From assembly GCF_001613305.1 (NCBI RefSeq), contig NZ_BDCC01000053.1, positions 1-64,000 on the forward strand: a DNA stretch of 64,000 nt. The letters run 5' to 3'. Positions within the stretch are counted from its first letter, which is position 1. Each line of letters opens with the position of its first letter. Positions 8,011 through 17,014 of this stretch are shown piece after piece. Below the pieces are notes generated by a model. It was not told where the DNA came from. It worked only from the letters and a program-made list of their open reading frames with translations, and did no database searches. Source of the stretch: Nocardia vaccinii NBRC 15922. GTDB taxonomy: Bacteria; Actinomycetota; Actinomycetes; Mycobacteriales; Mycobacteriaceae. The position numbers were made by a program, and so were the translations under genes.

Positions 8011-9023
8011 AGACACCGCGTCAGGCGGCGCTGCGACTGGCCGTACTGGCCGCCGTGGTCGTGGTGATCACGATGCTGATCGTGCAGGCGGTGCAGCGGC
8101 CGGTGGGTGGTGCGACAACCACCTACCGCGCACGATTCGGCGATGTGTTCGGGTTGCAGGTCAACGACGACGTGCGATTGCGCGGTGTGCAGATCGGCAA
8201 GGTGACCGGCAGCACCCTCACCCCGGACAACCGGGCGCTGATCACCTTCACCGTCCGGGCCCAGTACCGGCTGCGCGATACCGATCAACTGGCGGTGAAG
8301 TTCCAGAACCTCACGGGCCAAAGGTATCTGGAGCTCATTCGGGGCACGGATGGCCGCGAGCTGCCCGCGGACGGTACCGTCACCCACACGGTCGACTCGT
8401 TCGGCATCACCACCGTGTTCAACGGCCTGCGGCCGTTGCTGAACGATGCCGATCCGGCGGTCTACAACCGGCTGGCGCGCAGTATCGCCGCGATGATCGA
8501 CGGGTCCGGCGACGATATGGCGCCCGTACTGCGCGATGTCGCCACACTGGCGGGCTATGCCAAGGACCGCACCGCATTGCTGAAGACCATCATCGACAAT
8601 TTGCAGTCGGTGTCGGACCGGCTCGGCGGTCACTCCCGGAATCTGGATGCCATTCTGCAGGTGTTCCATTCGATCTTCATGCCCATCGCGGGACGGATGA
8701 GCGAATTCCTCTCCCTGATGAACACCGGCTCGGCCGAGCTGACCGAGGTTGTCCGCCTCGTGGATTCGCTGTCACTGATCTTCCTCGGCGCACGCGACCA
8801 CGGCGACGACCTCACCCGGCGCATCGACGAGGCGATTCCGGACACTCGCCGAGCAGTCCACGCACTATCGATGTTGCCGGGGCTGCTGGCCGGGCTCAAC
8901 CGGCTCGTTCCCGCCACCGTCTCCGAAAGGCAATGCGGCAAGGGAACTTTCCAGCTTCCGCTCACCGCGAACGTACTGCTCGCGGGTCGGCAGCTGACGA
9001 TCTGCAACGGGAGTGGCCGATGA
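8007..9023 (+). CDS. mceB: Mce-family lipid-transport protein, MceB position
   Basis: A 338-residue MCE protein: signal anchor at about residues 8-26, MCE domain at about 35-120 (VRLRGVQIGKVTGS), then an amphipathic helical part and a C-terminal segment with two cysteines (RQCGKG and TICNG) that could form a disulphide, a feature often seen in MceB. It overlaps both neighbours by 4 nt, consistent with fixed-stoichiometry translation. Confidence 0.93.
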   Translation: MKTPRQAALRLAVLAAVVVVITMLIVQAVQRPVGGATTTYRARFGDVFGLQVNDDVRLRGVQIGKVTGSTLTPDNRALITFTVRAQYRLRDTDQLAVKFQNLTGQRYLELIRGTDGRELPADGTVTHTVDSFGITTVFNGLRPLLNDADPAVYNRLARSIAAMIDGSGDDMAPVLRDVATLAGYAKDRTALLKTIIDNLQSVSDRLGGHSRNLDAILQVFHSIFMPIAGRMSEFLSLMNTGSAELTEVVRLVDSLSLIFLGARDHGDDLTRRIDEAIPDTRRAVHALSMLPGLLAGLNRLVPATVSERQCGKGTFQLPLTANVLLAGRQLTICNGSGR

Positions 9024-10042
9024 CGACCACCATTTCGAGTCCGCCCAGGATCCGGCTCGGCGCCGAGGAGGCCACACCCCGCACACAGACGATCTGGGCA
9101 CTGGCGGGAATGGTGATGGTCGTGGTCGTGCTGGCCACCTGCGGAGTGCTGTACCTGCGGCCGCCGGGATATCTCACGCATACGCTCCTGCTGCCCGAGG
9201 CGGGCGGCCTGCACGGCGGTGAGGGTGTGCGGATCGCGGGAATTCCGGTCGGCCGCGTGCTGGCGCTGCATTTGCGCGAGGACGACGTCGAGGTGGAGTT
9301 CTCGGTGAAATCGTCGGTGCGCCTGGGTAATCGGACCGCCGCCGACGTGCGGATGCTCACCCCCGTGGGAGGGCTGTATCTGGCACTGCTGCCCGCCGGG
9401 AATCGGCCGCTGACCGGAAGCATCCCGGCCGACCGGGCGCACCTGCCCTTCGTGGTGAACGACCTTGTCGAGCAGGCACATTCGGTCACCGACCGGATCG
9501 ACACCGACACTCTGCGGACCGATATGTCCGGGACCGCGGCCGCGCTCACGCACGCACCGGACGCCGTTCGCGATACGCTGACCGATCTGCAGAAGGTGGT
9601 CGCGCTGCTCGCCGCGCAGAAGCAGCAGATCCAGGACATGCTCGGCGTTTCCGACGAATACCTGGAAGCCGTGCGCCAGGACCAGGGCATGCTGACCGAG
9701 GTGCTGCGCGCCTATGCCCTGCTCGGTCCGCAAATCGTCGCGGTGAAGGCGAAGGTCAGGAGTTTCGCCGACGCGACCGCCACGATCGTGAGCACGCTGT
9801 TCGATTTCCTCGCGGGACCGTACGCCGCAAAGATCGAACCGCTGCTGACGCCGCTGGAACAGACCCGGGACGCGGCCGGGCGGCTGATGGCCTGGACCGA
9901 TCAGCTCACCACGCAGCTGCGCGACACCGTCACCGAACTCGGCCGCCTGGCCGGTCCCGACGGCAGGGCACTGGTGGATCAGAGCGGGCTGACCGTAGCG
10001 CAACCCGATATCTGCCTGCCGGTTCCGGGAAAGGCGTGCTGA
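9020..10042 (+). CDS. mceC: Mce-family lipid-transport protein, MceC position
   Basis: A 340-residue MCE protein with an N-terminal cytoplasmic segment of about 25 residues, a transmembrane anchor (about 28-48), an MCE domain containing VRIAGIPVGRVLAL, and a helical C-terminal half ending in an ICLPVPGKAC tail with paired cysteines. The start ATG overlaps the mceB stop. The role within the hetero-hexameric Mce assembly is inferred from family and order. Confidence 0.92.
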   Translation: MTTTISSPPRIRLGAEEATPRTQTIWALAGMVMVVVVLATCGVLYLRPPGYLTHTLLLPEAGGLHGGEGVRIAGIPVGRVLALHLREDDVEVEFSVKSSVRLGNRTAADVRMLTPVGGLYLALLPAGNRPLTGSIPADRAHLPFVVNDLVEQAHSVTDRIDTDTLRTDMSGTAAALTHAPDAVRDTLTDLQKVVALLAAQKQQIQDMLGVSDEYLEAVRQDQGMLTEVLRAYALLGPQIVAVKAKVRSFADATATIVSTLFDFLAGPYAAKIEPLLTPLEQTRDAAGRLMAWTDQLTTQLRDTVTELGRLAGPDGRALVDQSGLTVAQPDICLPVPGKAC

Positions 10043-10043
10043 G

Positions 10044-11069
10044 ATGTGGCGATCGCGGATCGTATCCACGGTGGCGGTGGTGGTGGCCGCGACGGTGGCG
10101 GCCGGAGTGGTGCTGTACCGGCAGTACGAGGGCGCCGAAACCCGTTCGCTGTGCGCGTATTTCGACAATACCTTCGGCCTGTACGCCGATACGGCCGTGA
10201 CCATCCGCGGCATCCCGGTCGGGAAGGTCCGGGCGCTCACGCCCGACGGCGGCCGGGTGCGGGTGGCGATGTCCATCGACGATCGACGCCTGCCCGCGAA
10301 CGTCGGTGCGGCCGTGGTGAATTCCTCGATCCTCACCGATCGGCGAGTCGAACTCGTCGACACCGCGTACCGTGGCGGTCCGGAATTCACCGGGGGACAA
10401 TGTATTACCCAGGATCGCACCCGCGTGCCGATCAGCGCCTCGGACGCGCTGAATTCCTTCGCGGCACTGGTCCACCGGCTCACCACGCCCGACTCCACCG
10501 GAACCCCGCCGCTGCAGGCGTTGTTGACCGGCGCGGATCGCGAGACGAGCGGTCTGGGACCGACGATCAACGATGAACTGCGCGACCTGGGCGGTCTGAT
10601 GTCCGAGCCGGACACCTTCATGAACGACTTCGGCCGGCTGATCGACGACAGCGCCGAACTCAGCGCCTTCGTCACCGGCGAATGGAGCGATATCAAGACC
10701 ACGCTGAGCACCTTCGGTCCCGGACTCGAACTCATCGAACATCTGCTGGAGCTGACCAAGGTGGTGGTCGGCAAGCTGGGCGATGCCATCGGCCCGCTGA
10801 ACCGGCTTTTCACCCAGCATTTTCCGTATCTGATGGAGGCGCTGAACTCGACCGTGCCGGTGGTCACGCTGATCCGCAACCGCACCGACCAGTCGAAGGA
10901 TCTCCTCGATCGCATACCCGGCGTCATTCTCATGTTGCGCAACATGATCGACGGCCACAGCGGTGCGATATCACTGTCCTACCGCCCTCCTGCCGTCACC
11001 TGCGCCCGCACGGGCGGATGCCCCGGACTACCGCAGGCGCTGTTCTCGGCGATCGGAGCGCATCCATGA
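10044..11069 (+). CDS. mceD: Mce-family lipid-transport protein, MceD position
   Basis: A 341-residue MCE protein. The anchor is at about residues 8-24, followed by LCAYFDNTFGLYADTAVTI, an extended MCE-domain entry, and VTIRGIPVGKVRAL. Cysteines in GGQC and near the C terminus (VTCARTGGC) may form a disulphide. It starts one base after the mceC stop and overlaps mceE by 4 nt. Confidence 0.92.
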   Translation: MWRSRIVSTVAVVVAATVAAGVVLYRQYEGAETRSLCAYFDNTFGLYADTAVTIRGIPVGKVRALTPDGGRVRVAMSIDDRRLPANVGAAVVNSSILTDRRVELVDTAYRGGPEFTGGQCITQDRTRVPISASDALNSFAALVHRLTTPDSTGTPPLQALLTGADRETSGLGPTINDELRDLGGLMSEPDTFMNDFGRLIDDSAELSAFVTGEWSDIKTTLSTFGPGLELIEHLLELTKVVVGKLGDAIGPLNRLFTQHFPYLMEALNSTVPVVTLIRNRTDQSKDLLDRIPGVILMLRNMIDGHSGAISLSYRPPAVTCARTGGCPGLPQALFSAIGAHP

Positions 11070-12079
11070 GACTTCGCATCATCGGTTTCGCCTCTATCAC
11101 ACTGGTTTTCATCACGGCATCGTGCGGATTCAACCCCAGTGAACACGCCATGCCGGGCACCGGTGTCGGCGGACCGACCTACCGGTTGAACATCGAGTTC
11201 ACCTCACTGCTGAGCCTGCCCGCCGGGGCCGAGATCCGCAGTGACGGAACCAAGGTCGGGTCGGTGCGCTCGATCGGCCTGACCTCGAATGCCGCTGTCG
11301 CACATGCCGATATCGGGTCCTCGGTACGACTCCCCCGCGGCACCCGCGCCGAACTCCGCCAAACCACCGTACTCGGCGACATCTACCTTGCCCTGCTCCC
11401 GCCGAACTCGGCGGCCACGGCGGCACTTCTGCACGACGGCGACACGATTCCGTTGCGCGACACCTTCCCCGGCCCGCAGGTGGAGGACATGTTGCAGCGC
11501 ATCGCCACCTTCGTCGACGGCGGAAGTATCACCCGACTGCAGGATGCCATCACCCGCCTGAATCAGGTGCTGCCCGACGATCCGGCACAGACTCGCGCTC
11601 TCACCGCGAGCGCCGTGGCGAATCTGCGTGATGCCGCGGCCGATACCGCCGACCTGGATCGCACCCTCGCGGCCACGGCGGAGTTGTCCAGGCGTCTGCA
11701 CGATATGCGTGACCGGCTCGGATTCGTCTTCTCCGATACCGCGCGCACCCGGCTCGAGCGGGTTCCACAGTTCATGACCGCGGTGCTCAACGTCGTCATC
11801 GATATCAACACCCTCACCACCGGGCTGGCCTGGCTCATTCCCCGGCTGCCGCATATCGACGATTTTCTGGACACCCTCGGGCCGCTGCTGCGACAGCCCT
11901 CGGCCCATGCGACCGAACTGAACGGAAATGCTTCCAGCGCAATCATTCTGACCCGCGACAAATTGATTCCGTTCCTGCTCGGCCCGAATATCGACATCCG
12001 GCGCGTCTCCCTGAACGGACGGGGCGATGCGACCAAGGACGCCGTGGTGTTGCTGCAACTGATCGGAGCGGTGCGATGA
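11066..12079 (+). CDS. mceE: Mce-family lipoprotein, MceE position
   Basis: A 337-residue MCE protein made as a lipoprotein: a short signal peptide ends in ITASC, placing the lipidated cysteine at residue 20, as expected for MceE (LprK-type) proteins. The MCE domain follows (about 38-120, with IRSDGTKVGSVRSI). The body is helical and likely lines the tunnel. The lipid anchor would tether the assembly to the outer leaflet of the plasma membrane. It overlaps mceD and mceF by 4 nt each. Confidence 0.94.
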   Translation: MRLRIIGFASITLVFITASCGFNPSEHAMPGTGVGGPTYRLNIEFTSLLSLPAGAEIRSDGTKVGSVRSIGLTSNAAVAHADIGSSVRLPRGTRAELRQTTVLGDIYLALLPPNSAATAALLHDGDTIPLRDTFPGPQVEDMLQRIATFVDGGSITRLQDAITRLNQVLPDDPAQTRALTASAVANLRDAAADTADLDRTLAATAELSRRLHDMRDRLGFVFSDTARTRLERVPQFMTAVLNVVIDINTLTTGLAWLIPRLPHIDDFLDTLGPLLRQPSAHATELNGNASSAIILTRDKLIPFLLGPNIDIRRVSLNGRGDATKDAVVLLQLIGAVR

Positions 12080-13029
12080 CCCGAATCCCGGCCTGGCTGT
12101 CCGGACTCGCGCTGGTCGGTGTGCTGCTGCTCGGCGGCGGGTATCTCGCCTTCGACGTCCTCGCCATCGAGCCGGTCGCGCGGGAGCGGCACGTCACGGT
12201 GGATATGAGCGATACCGGCGGATTGCGCACGGGTTCCGATGTGGTCTATCGCGGAGTGAACATCGGTCGTATCACCGACGTGCGGTCGATCGCCGGTGGA
12301 GTCCGGCTGGCCCTGGCCTATGATGCGGACTACCGCATTCCGGTCGCCTCGGAGATGCGGGTCGAATCCCTTTCGGCCATGGGCGAACCCGTATTCGCCT
12401 TCCTGCCCCGGTCGACGGCCGGTCCCTGGCTGACGGACCATGCCCGTCTCACCGGCACGGTGCGGATCCCGACCTCGGTGCCGCAACTGCTGGCCTCGGC
12501 CTCCGATCTGCTCGGCCAGGTCGACCCGCAACAGGCGGCTCGGGTCGTGGACACCTTCGCCCGAGCGGTCACCGGCCTGGACACCACGCTGCCCGCGATC
12601 GGACGCGGTGCGGACCTTCTGCTCACCACCCTGCTCGCGCACCAGGATTCCATGCAGCTCGGACTGCGCAATCTGATGCGGATCATGCACGACACCGACT
12701 GGATCGAACCGGCACTCACCTCCGCGCCGCCGCAGATCGATCAGTTCGGCAAGACGCTCGGCACCTCCTACGAATATCTGTTCCAGGGCTCACAACAGTT
12801 GCGCGGCAAGGAGATTCTCGGCGCCTGGCATGTGCAGGAGAACGAACTGGTCGACTACCTGCAGCGGCTGGCCCCGCAGCTCGGCGCCATCGGCGTCGCG
12901 CTGCGCCCCGTGACCCGTGCGGCCGGGCCGCTGCTGGGGTCCGTCGACCTCGCCGATCTGCTCCAGCAGGCATTGACGGCCCTCCCCGGTGACCGGGTGC
13001 GCATCGCACTCGTCGCGCCGGGGCACTGA
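12076..13029 (+). CDS. mceF: Mce-family lipid-transport protein, MceF position
   Basis: A 317-residue MCE protein with an anchor at about residues 8-27 and an MCE domain at about 36-120 (VVYRGVNIGRITDV). It closes the set of six consecutive MCE genes. It is shorter than many mycobacterial MceF proteins, with no long proline-rich extension. Start ATG overlaps the mceE stop. Confidence 0.92.
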   Translation: MTRIPAWLSGLALVGVLLLGGGYLAFDVLAIEPVARERHVTVDMSDTGGLRTGSDVVYRGVNIGRITDVRSIAGGVRLALAYDADYRIPVASEMRVESLSAMGEPVFAFLPRSTAGPWLTDHARLTGTVRIPTSVPQLLASASDLLGQVDPQQAARVVDTFARAVTGLDTTLPAIGRGADLLLTTLLAHQDSMQLGLRNLMRIMHDTDWIEPALTSAPPQIDQFGKTLGTSYEYLFQGSQQLRGKEILGAWHVQENELVDYLQRLAPQLGAIGVALRPVTRAAGPLLGSVDLADLLQQALTALPGDRVRIALVAPGH

Positions 13030-13061
13030 TCGCAATCGGCACCCGAACGAAGGACAGCATC

Positions 13062-13724
13062 ATGCGCGAAGAGACCATCGCGGAGGAACCCACGGCCGAG
13101 GGCGAGCCGGAAAGGCATGCCGACGAGGACACTTCGCTGGAAGAGCGGAACGATGCCGGGGCGACGCGGCCGCGATGGTTCCGGCGCGAGTTCACACTTC
13201 TCACGTTGACCTGCACGATCGCCGTTCTCGCAACGATCGCCGCGATCACCGTCGGCGTGCTGTGGGCGACCGACGACTCCGCCGATCAGCTCACCGCCCT
13301 GCGCGGCCGCGAGCAAACCGACGCCGCGGCAGAGGATTTCGCCGCGCGGTACGCACTCGCGGTCTCCAAGGTGGACTACAACAGTATCGATGCCTGGCGC
13401 ACCGCCCTGGAAACCGGTGTCACCGATGCACTGAAATCCAAGATGGACGCCGCAGTGACCGTCGTGGGACCGCTTCTCACCGAGATGCAGTACACCTCGA
13501 CCGCGAAGCCGTTGGCGGCCAAGGTTTCCCAGCACGTCGGCGATCAGTACGTCGTCCAGGTCTTCGTCGATATGAACTCGCACAGCAGACAGACCCCCGA
13601 TGGCGTCTCCGCAACCGCCAGTTACACCGTCACGCTCGACCATCCGAATGCCTGGACCATCACCGATGTCGGCGGCGTCGGCGCCGGCCTTCCCGGTGGA
13701 CAAACAACCGGTCCGGGACATTGA
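13062..13724 (+). CDS. Mce-associated membrane protein (Mam-type)
   Basis: A 220-residue protein with a charged, acidic cytoplasmic N-terminus of about 40 residues, one transmembrane segment (about 46-70) and an extracytoplasmic domain of about 150 residues. This is the layout of mycobacterial Mce-associated (Mas/Mam) proteins that stabilise Mce complexes, with a fold resembling nuclear-transport-factor-2-like domains. The ATG at 13062 is preceded by GAAGGA. It lies 32 bp after mceF and is probably the last gene of the operon. Confidence 0.87.
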   Translation: MREETIAEEPTAEGEPERHADEDTSLEERNDAGATRPRWFRREFTLLTLTCTIAVLATIAAITVGVLWATDDSADQLTALRGREQTDAAAEDFAARYALAVSKVDYNSIDAWRTALETGVTDALKSKMDAAVTVVGPLLTEMQYTSTAKPLAAKVSQHVGDQYVVQVFVDMNSHSRQTPDGVSATASYTVTLDHPNAWTITDVGGVGAGLPGGQTTGPGH

Positions 13725-13752
13725 CAGGGCGTAAGATGATGTCCTGCAACAT

Positions 13753-13779
13753 GATTCCCGGAAAGATCACTTCGGAATC
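13753..13779 (+). terminator. Weak hairpin after the mce operon
   Basis: GATTCC and GGAATC form a short stem about 30 bp after the last mce-operon gene. There is no T-run, so termination is only a possibility. Confidence 0.25.
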
Positions 13780-13871
13780 CACCGGAACGCCGACGAAGTC
13801 GCGACTCTCCGCGCGGAATTCGCGGGATCCGGCCGGACCGATGGCGATGGCGATGGCGAGATCGGTATGCG

Positions 13872-14315
13872 ATGTACCGTTTCGATATGAGCGGAACCGA
13901 GGCGGCCGGGTGGCCGAAGGGGCTGGCCGTGGGCCAGGTCCGGGTGGCGCGGCCTACCGACAAGCTCGGTGAGGTGGAAGCGTTCTATGCCGGTGTGATC
14001 GGGTTGCCCGTTCTGTACCGGTTCGAGGATCACGCGGGGTACGACGGGGTGATGCTCGGGCTGCCGGGGACCGGCTACCACCTCGAATTCACCAGCCATG
14101 TGGACGGTAGTCCGTGTCCGGCGCCGACGGCGGACAATCTCCTGGTGCTGTACTTTCGCGGCGAGGCGGCGATGTACGAACTCGTCGAGCGGCTCGCCGC
14201 GGCGGGGCATCGGCCGGTGGAGGCGGAAAACCCGTACTGGGCGGGCGTCGGGGCGCTGACATTCGAGGATCCGGACGGCTGGCGGGTCGTGCTCGCCCCT
14301 CGACCGCCGTTCTGA
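13872..14315 (+). CDS. VOC-superfamily (glyoxalase-like) protein
   Basis: A 147-residue vicinal-oxygen-chelate protein built of two beta-alpha-beta modules. The first module carries RPTDKLGEVEAFYAGVIGLPVLYRF and the second ends in LTFEDPDGWRVVLAP, the usual metal-site-containing C-terminal strand; GYHLEFT gives a further potential ligand region. Members include glyoxalases, dioxygenases and resistance proteins, so substrate is open. An in-frame ATG at 13887 (MSGTEAAG) is an alternative start; neither has a strong ribosome-binding site. Confidence 0.8.
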   Translation: MYRFDMSGTEAAGWPKGLAVGQVRVARPTDKLGEVEAFYAGVIGLPVLYRFEDHAGYDGVMLGLPGTGYHLEFTSHVDGSPCPAPTADNLLVLYFRGEAAMYELVERLAAAGHRPVEAENPYWAGVGALTFEDPDGWRVVLAPRPPF

Positions 14316-14366
14316 TGGCGCGGGCACCCGGCTCGCCGCTGCCGTCCGCGCCGGACCGGCCCCAGC

Positions 14367-14753
14367 TCAGCCGGTGGAATCCTGTGGATACCACCGTAAT
14401 TCGACTGTATTGCCGTCCGGATCGGCGATGTAGACCGATGTCGCCCGACCTCGGGCGCCCCAGCGGGAAACGGGACCCTCGAGCACTGTGAATATGCCGG
14501 AGTCGATGACTTCCTGCCAGTCCAGGGGTTCGACCACCAGGCAGATGTGATCCACGTTCGCCTCGCCGCGCGGCATGCTCTGCAGGTCGATGACGGTGCG
14601 GTCGGTCACCCTCGCCGACGGGAACGGGACCTGCCCGGCGCGCCACTCGTCGACTCGTTCGGGCTCCAAACCGAGTGTTTCACAATAGAATTCGAGTGAG
14701 CGCTCGACATCCGAAACGTTCAGTACCACATGATCGAAATCCACTACCCGCAC
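14367..14753 (-). CDS. VOC-superfamily (glyoxalase/dioxygenase-like) protein
   Basis: A 128-residue single-domain-pair VOC protein. FDHVVLNVSDVERSLEFYCETLGLEP opens the first module with a candidate ligand histidine, VDHICLVVE opens the second and VYIADPDGNTVELRWYP supplies the glutamate typical of the metal site. The GTG at 14753 is preferred because GGGGAGG lies six bases upstream. It is convergent with the plus-strand VOC gene and downstream of a SAM methyltransferase. Substrate unknown. Confidence 0.85.
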   Translation of the reverse strand: MRVVDFDHVVLNVSDVERSLEFYCETLGLEPERVDEWRAGQVPFPSARVTDRTVIDLQSMPRGEANVDHICLVVEPLDWQEVIDSGIFTVLEGPVSRWGARGRATSVYIADPDGNTVELRWYPQDSTG

Positions 14754-14861
14754 GACGACCTCCCCTTGTTCGGATTCGGTCCGTTCGAATTCTAATCCCG
14801 CCGCGGCATCCTCGACAGCCGCGCTCACGATCGCCCGCGGCCGGCTCAGTGCGTAGGACGA

Positions 14862-15686
14862 TCAAGGCTTGCGCGCCACTCCGCAGAAGAACGCGATCTC
14901 GGCGTCGATCTCGGCCGCGGTCTTGGAGCAACCCACTTCGTTGCACCGGACCTCGGCCGGAGTGGGCCACAGCCGGCTGACGACCACTCCGGGATCGACC
15001 AACTCGAGGTCACGAAAGAAGTGCGAGATCTGCGCGTGGGTGCGGGGGAAGGCATCCATCTTGTTGTTGCGGTACACCTCCCCGACCTCGGCCAGCGCCG
15101 GATTCAGATCGGGAGTGGCGTGCGTGATCGACAGATAGCTGCCCGCGGGGACCGCGGCCATGACCTTGTCCACGATGGTGTAGGGCACATCGTCCGGGAA
15201 GAAATGCAGAATACCGAAGCAGGATACGCCGACCGGCTCGTCCAGCAGATTCTGAAATGGATCCGATTCGATCAGCCGCTCGACATCCGAGAGATCGACA
15301 TCGACGAAGTCGACCAGACCTTGGGCGGTACCGTCCAGCCGGCCGAAGGCGCGCGAATGAGCCAATACCACCGGGTCGTTGTCGACGTAGACGATGCGGC
15401 TCGCGGGCTGGACCTCGTGCACGACCTGGTGCAGGTTCGGCGCAGTGGGAATTCCGGTGCCGAGATCCAGGAAACGCCGAATTCCGCGCTCCCGGGCGAT
15501 GAAACTCGTCGCCTTCACCATGAAGTTCCGGTTCTCGCGCGCGGCCCGCCGAATGTGCGGGAACACCTTTTCCACCTGCGCGGCGGCCGCGCGATCGGCA
15601 GGGTAGTTGTCCTTGCCGCCCAGGAAATAATCGTAGATCCGAGCCTTGGAAGGCTGACTCGTATCCAGCACGACACCGTCCGCCAT
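14862..15686 (-). CDS. DUF574-type SAM-dependent methyltransferase
   Basis: A 274-residue member of the actinobacterial S-adenosylmethionine methyltransferase family PF04672. Diagnostic segments are ARIYDYFLGGKDNYPADR near residue 20, RFLDLGTGIPTAPNLHQV near 75, and IVYVDNDPVVLAHS near 100; HFFPDD follows the active-site region. These enzymes are very numerous in Nocardia and Streptomyces and mostly have unknown substrates. The ATG at 15686 is chosen over 15695 because AGGA is correctly spaced. Confidence 0.9.
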   Translation of the reverse strand: MADGVVLDTSQPSKARIYDYFLGGKDNYPADRAAAAQVEKVFPHIRRAARENRNFMVKATSFIARERGIRRFLDLGTGIPTAPNLHQVVHEVQPASRIVYVDNDPVVLAHSRAFGRLDGTAQGLVDFVDVDLSDVERLIESDPFQNLLDEPVGVSCFGILHFFPDDVPYTIVDKVMAAVPAGSYLSITHATPDLNPALAEVGEVYRNNKMDAFPRTHAQISHFFRDLELVDPGVVVSRLWPTPAEVRCNEVGCSKTAAEIDAEIAFFCGVARKP

Positions 15687-15858
15687 GGCGCACATCCTAG
15701 CCCGGCCGTGCCCGACCGCACCGCCGAGCCGAAGAATTGCCGAGCCGGATCATCCACTGCCACTTGACAGTTGTCCAGGAGAACGGATGCCCTCGGAGCC
15801 GGAGGGCAGCGGCCCCGAGGGCACCTCGGCTGCGGACGCCGGACCGAACCGCGCGGTG

Positions 15859-17007
15859 CTACCCGGCGGCCGGAGCCACCTCCGGCGACACCCTCGCACG
15901 CACCGGACCGCGCGCCCGCGGCGCGCCGAATACCGCTGCGCCACAGAGGATTGCGATGACGAAACAAGCGAGGGTATACCAGATGTTGCCCACCGGACCA
16001 CCATTGCGCGCCCAACCGTTCGACGCGTGCAGGAAATCCGGCAGTGCGGTGAGCCACAACACCGCCATGGCACCCAGATACACCCAGCTGTAGATCCGAA
16101 CGACATTGTCCGAGAACGCCGGAACCTCACCCCGCCGCAGACGCACCCACTGACGCACCAGCACGGGAGTCGCGATGACGCTCACCACGACCAGCTCCGC
16201 GGCATAGAGCCACCCGCGCACGGTGATGTCGTTCGCGCCGAGCACCGTGGCCGGAATCGGCAGCACCCCGGTGCCCGCCGATCCCAGGATCCCGATCACA
16301 ATCGTCCGCCAAACCAGTTGCAGGCCAACGAATTCGCGCCCCGCATCCACATGCCGCCCGACGAACAGCTGCACGAAGAAGGCCAGCGACATCGGCCACA
16401 GTGCGGCGAAGACCACGACGCTGGACAGCGGCACCGAATCGAACATCGGCTGATTGAGCGAATTTCCGGTGGACCACTCCCACCACTTCAGTTGCGGCCC
16501 AAGATGATCGAAGATCTCGTAGAACGCGTGATGTACGAAACCGACGCAGATCGCGCCGACCAGCACACCGTATCGCCGGAAAACCCCGAGCATGCGCACG
16601 ATTTCGAAAGCCAGCGTCGCCATGAACGGATAGATCGCGACGATGTACAGCGGCAGCCTCCCCCACAGGAAGTCGACCGTGAAAACGTTGTGCGCGAACA
16701 TCGTGTCCACATGTCCGCTGATACCGAAGGCGGCCGGAAAGTACAGCGGTGGTTCGATGATGAACAGATAGGCCGTAGCGCCCAGCCACAGCACCAGATT
16801 GGTGGGGTCGCCCTCGCGGCGCAGCCGCCGGATGGCGTGCACCAGCGTCAGCACCGCGCCCAGAATGACGACGACCTCGAGCACCGGCAGGGTCCAGTTC
16901 TCCAGCGCGAACGGATTGCGGAATGCGACGAGCCCGCCCTCGGTCCGGCAGGAGAACCCCATCTCGGTGGCCAGCCGGGCGAATGTCGGAGAACAGTGAT
17001 CGGACAT
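15859..17007 (-). CDS. Polytopic membrane protein of unknown function
   Basis: A 382-residue protein with about eight to nine hydrophobic segments spread over the whole length. Several acidic and aromatic residues lie inside or between segments (FIIEPPLYFP, HHAFYEIFDHLGPQLKWWEW), which hints at an enzyme or transporter rather than a passive protein. It is 7 bp downstream of the PF10118-type hydrolase on the same strand, so the pair is likely one transcription unit under the TetR at 18090. I do not recognise the family with certainty. Confidence 0.8.
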   Translation of the reverse strand: MSDHCSPTFARLATEMGFSCRTEGGLVAFRNPFALENWTLPVLEVVVILGAVLTLVHAIRRLRREGDPTNLVLWLGATAYLFIIEPPLYFPAAFGISGHVDTMFAHNVFTVDFLWGRLPLYIVAIYPFMATLAFEIVRMLGVFRRYGVLVGAICVGFVHHAFYEIFDHLGPQLKWWEWSTGNSLNQPMFDSVPLSSVVVFAALWPMSLAFFVQLFVGRHVDAGREFVGLQLVWRTIVIGILGSAGTGVLPIPATVLGANDITVRGWLYAAELVVVSVIATPVLVRQWVRLRRGEVPAFSDNVVRIYSWVYLGAMAVLWLTALPDFLHASNGWARNGGPVGNIWYTLACFVIAILCGAAVFGAPRARGPVRARVSPEVAPAAG

Positions 17008-17014
17008 GACTCCC

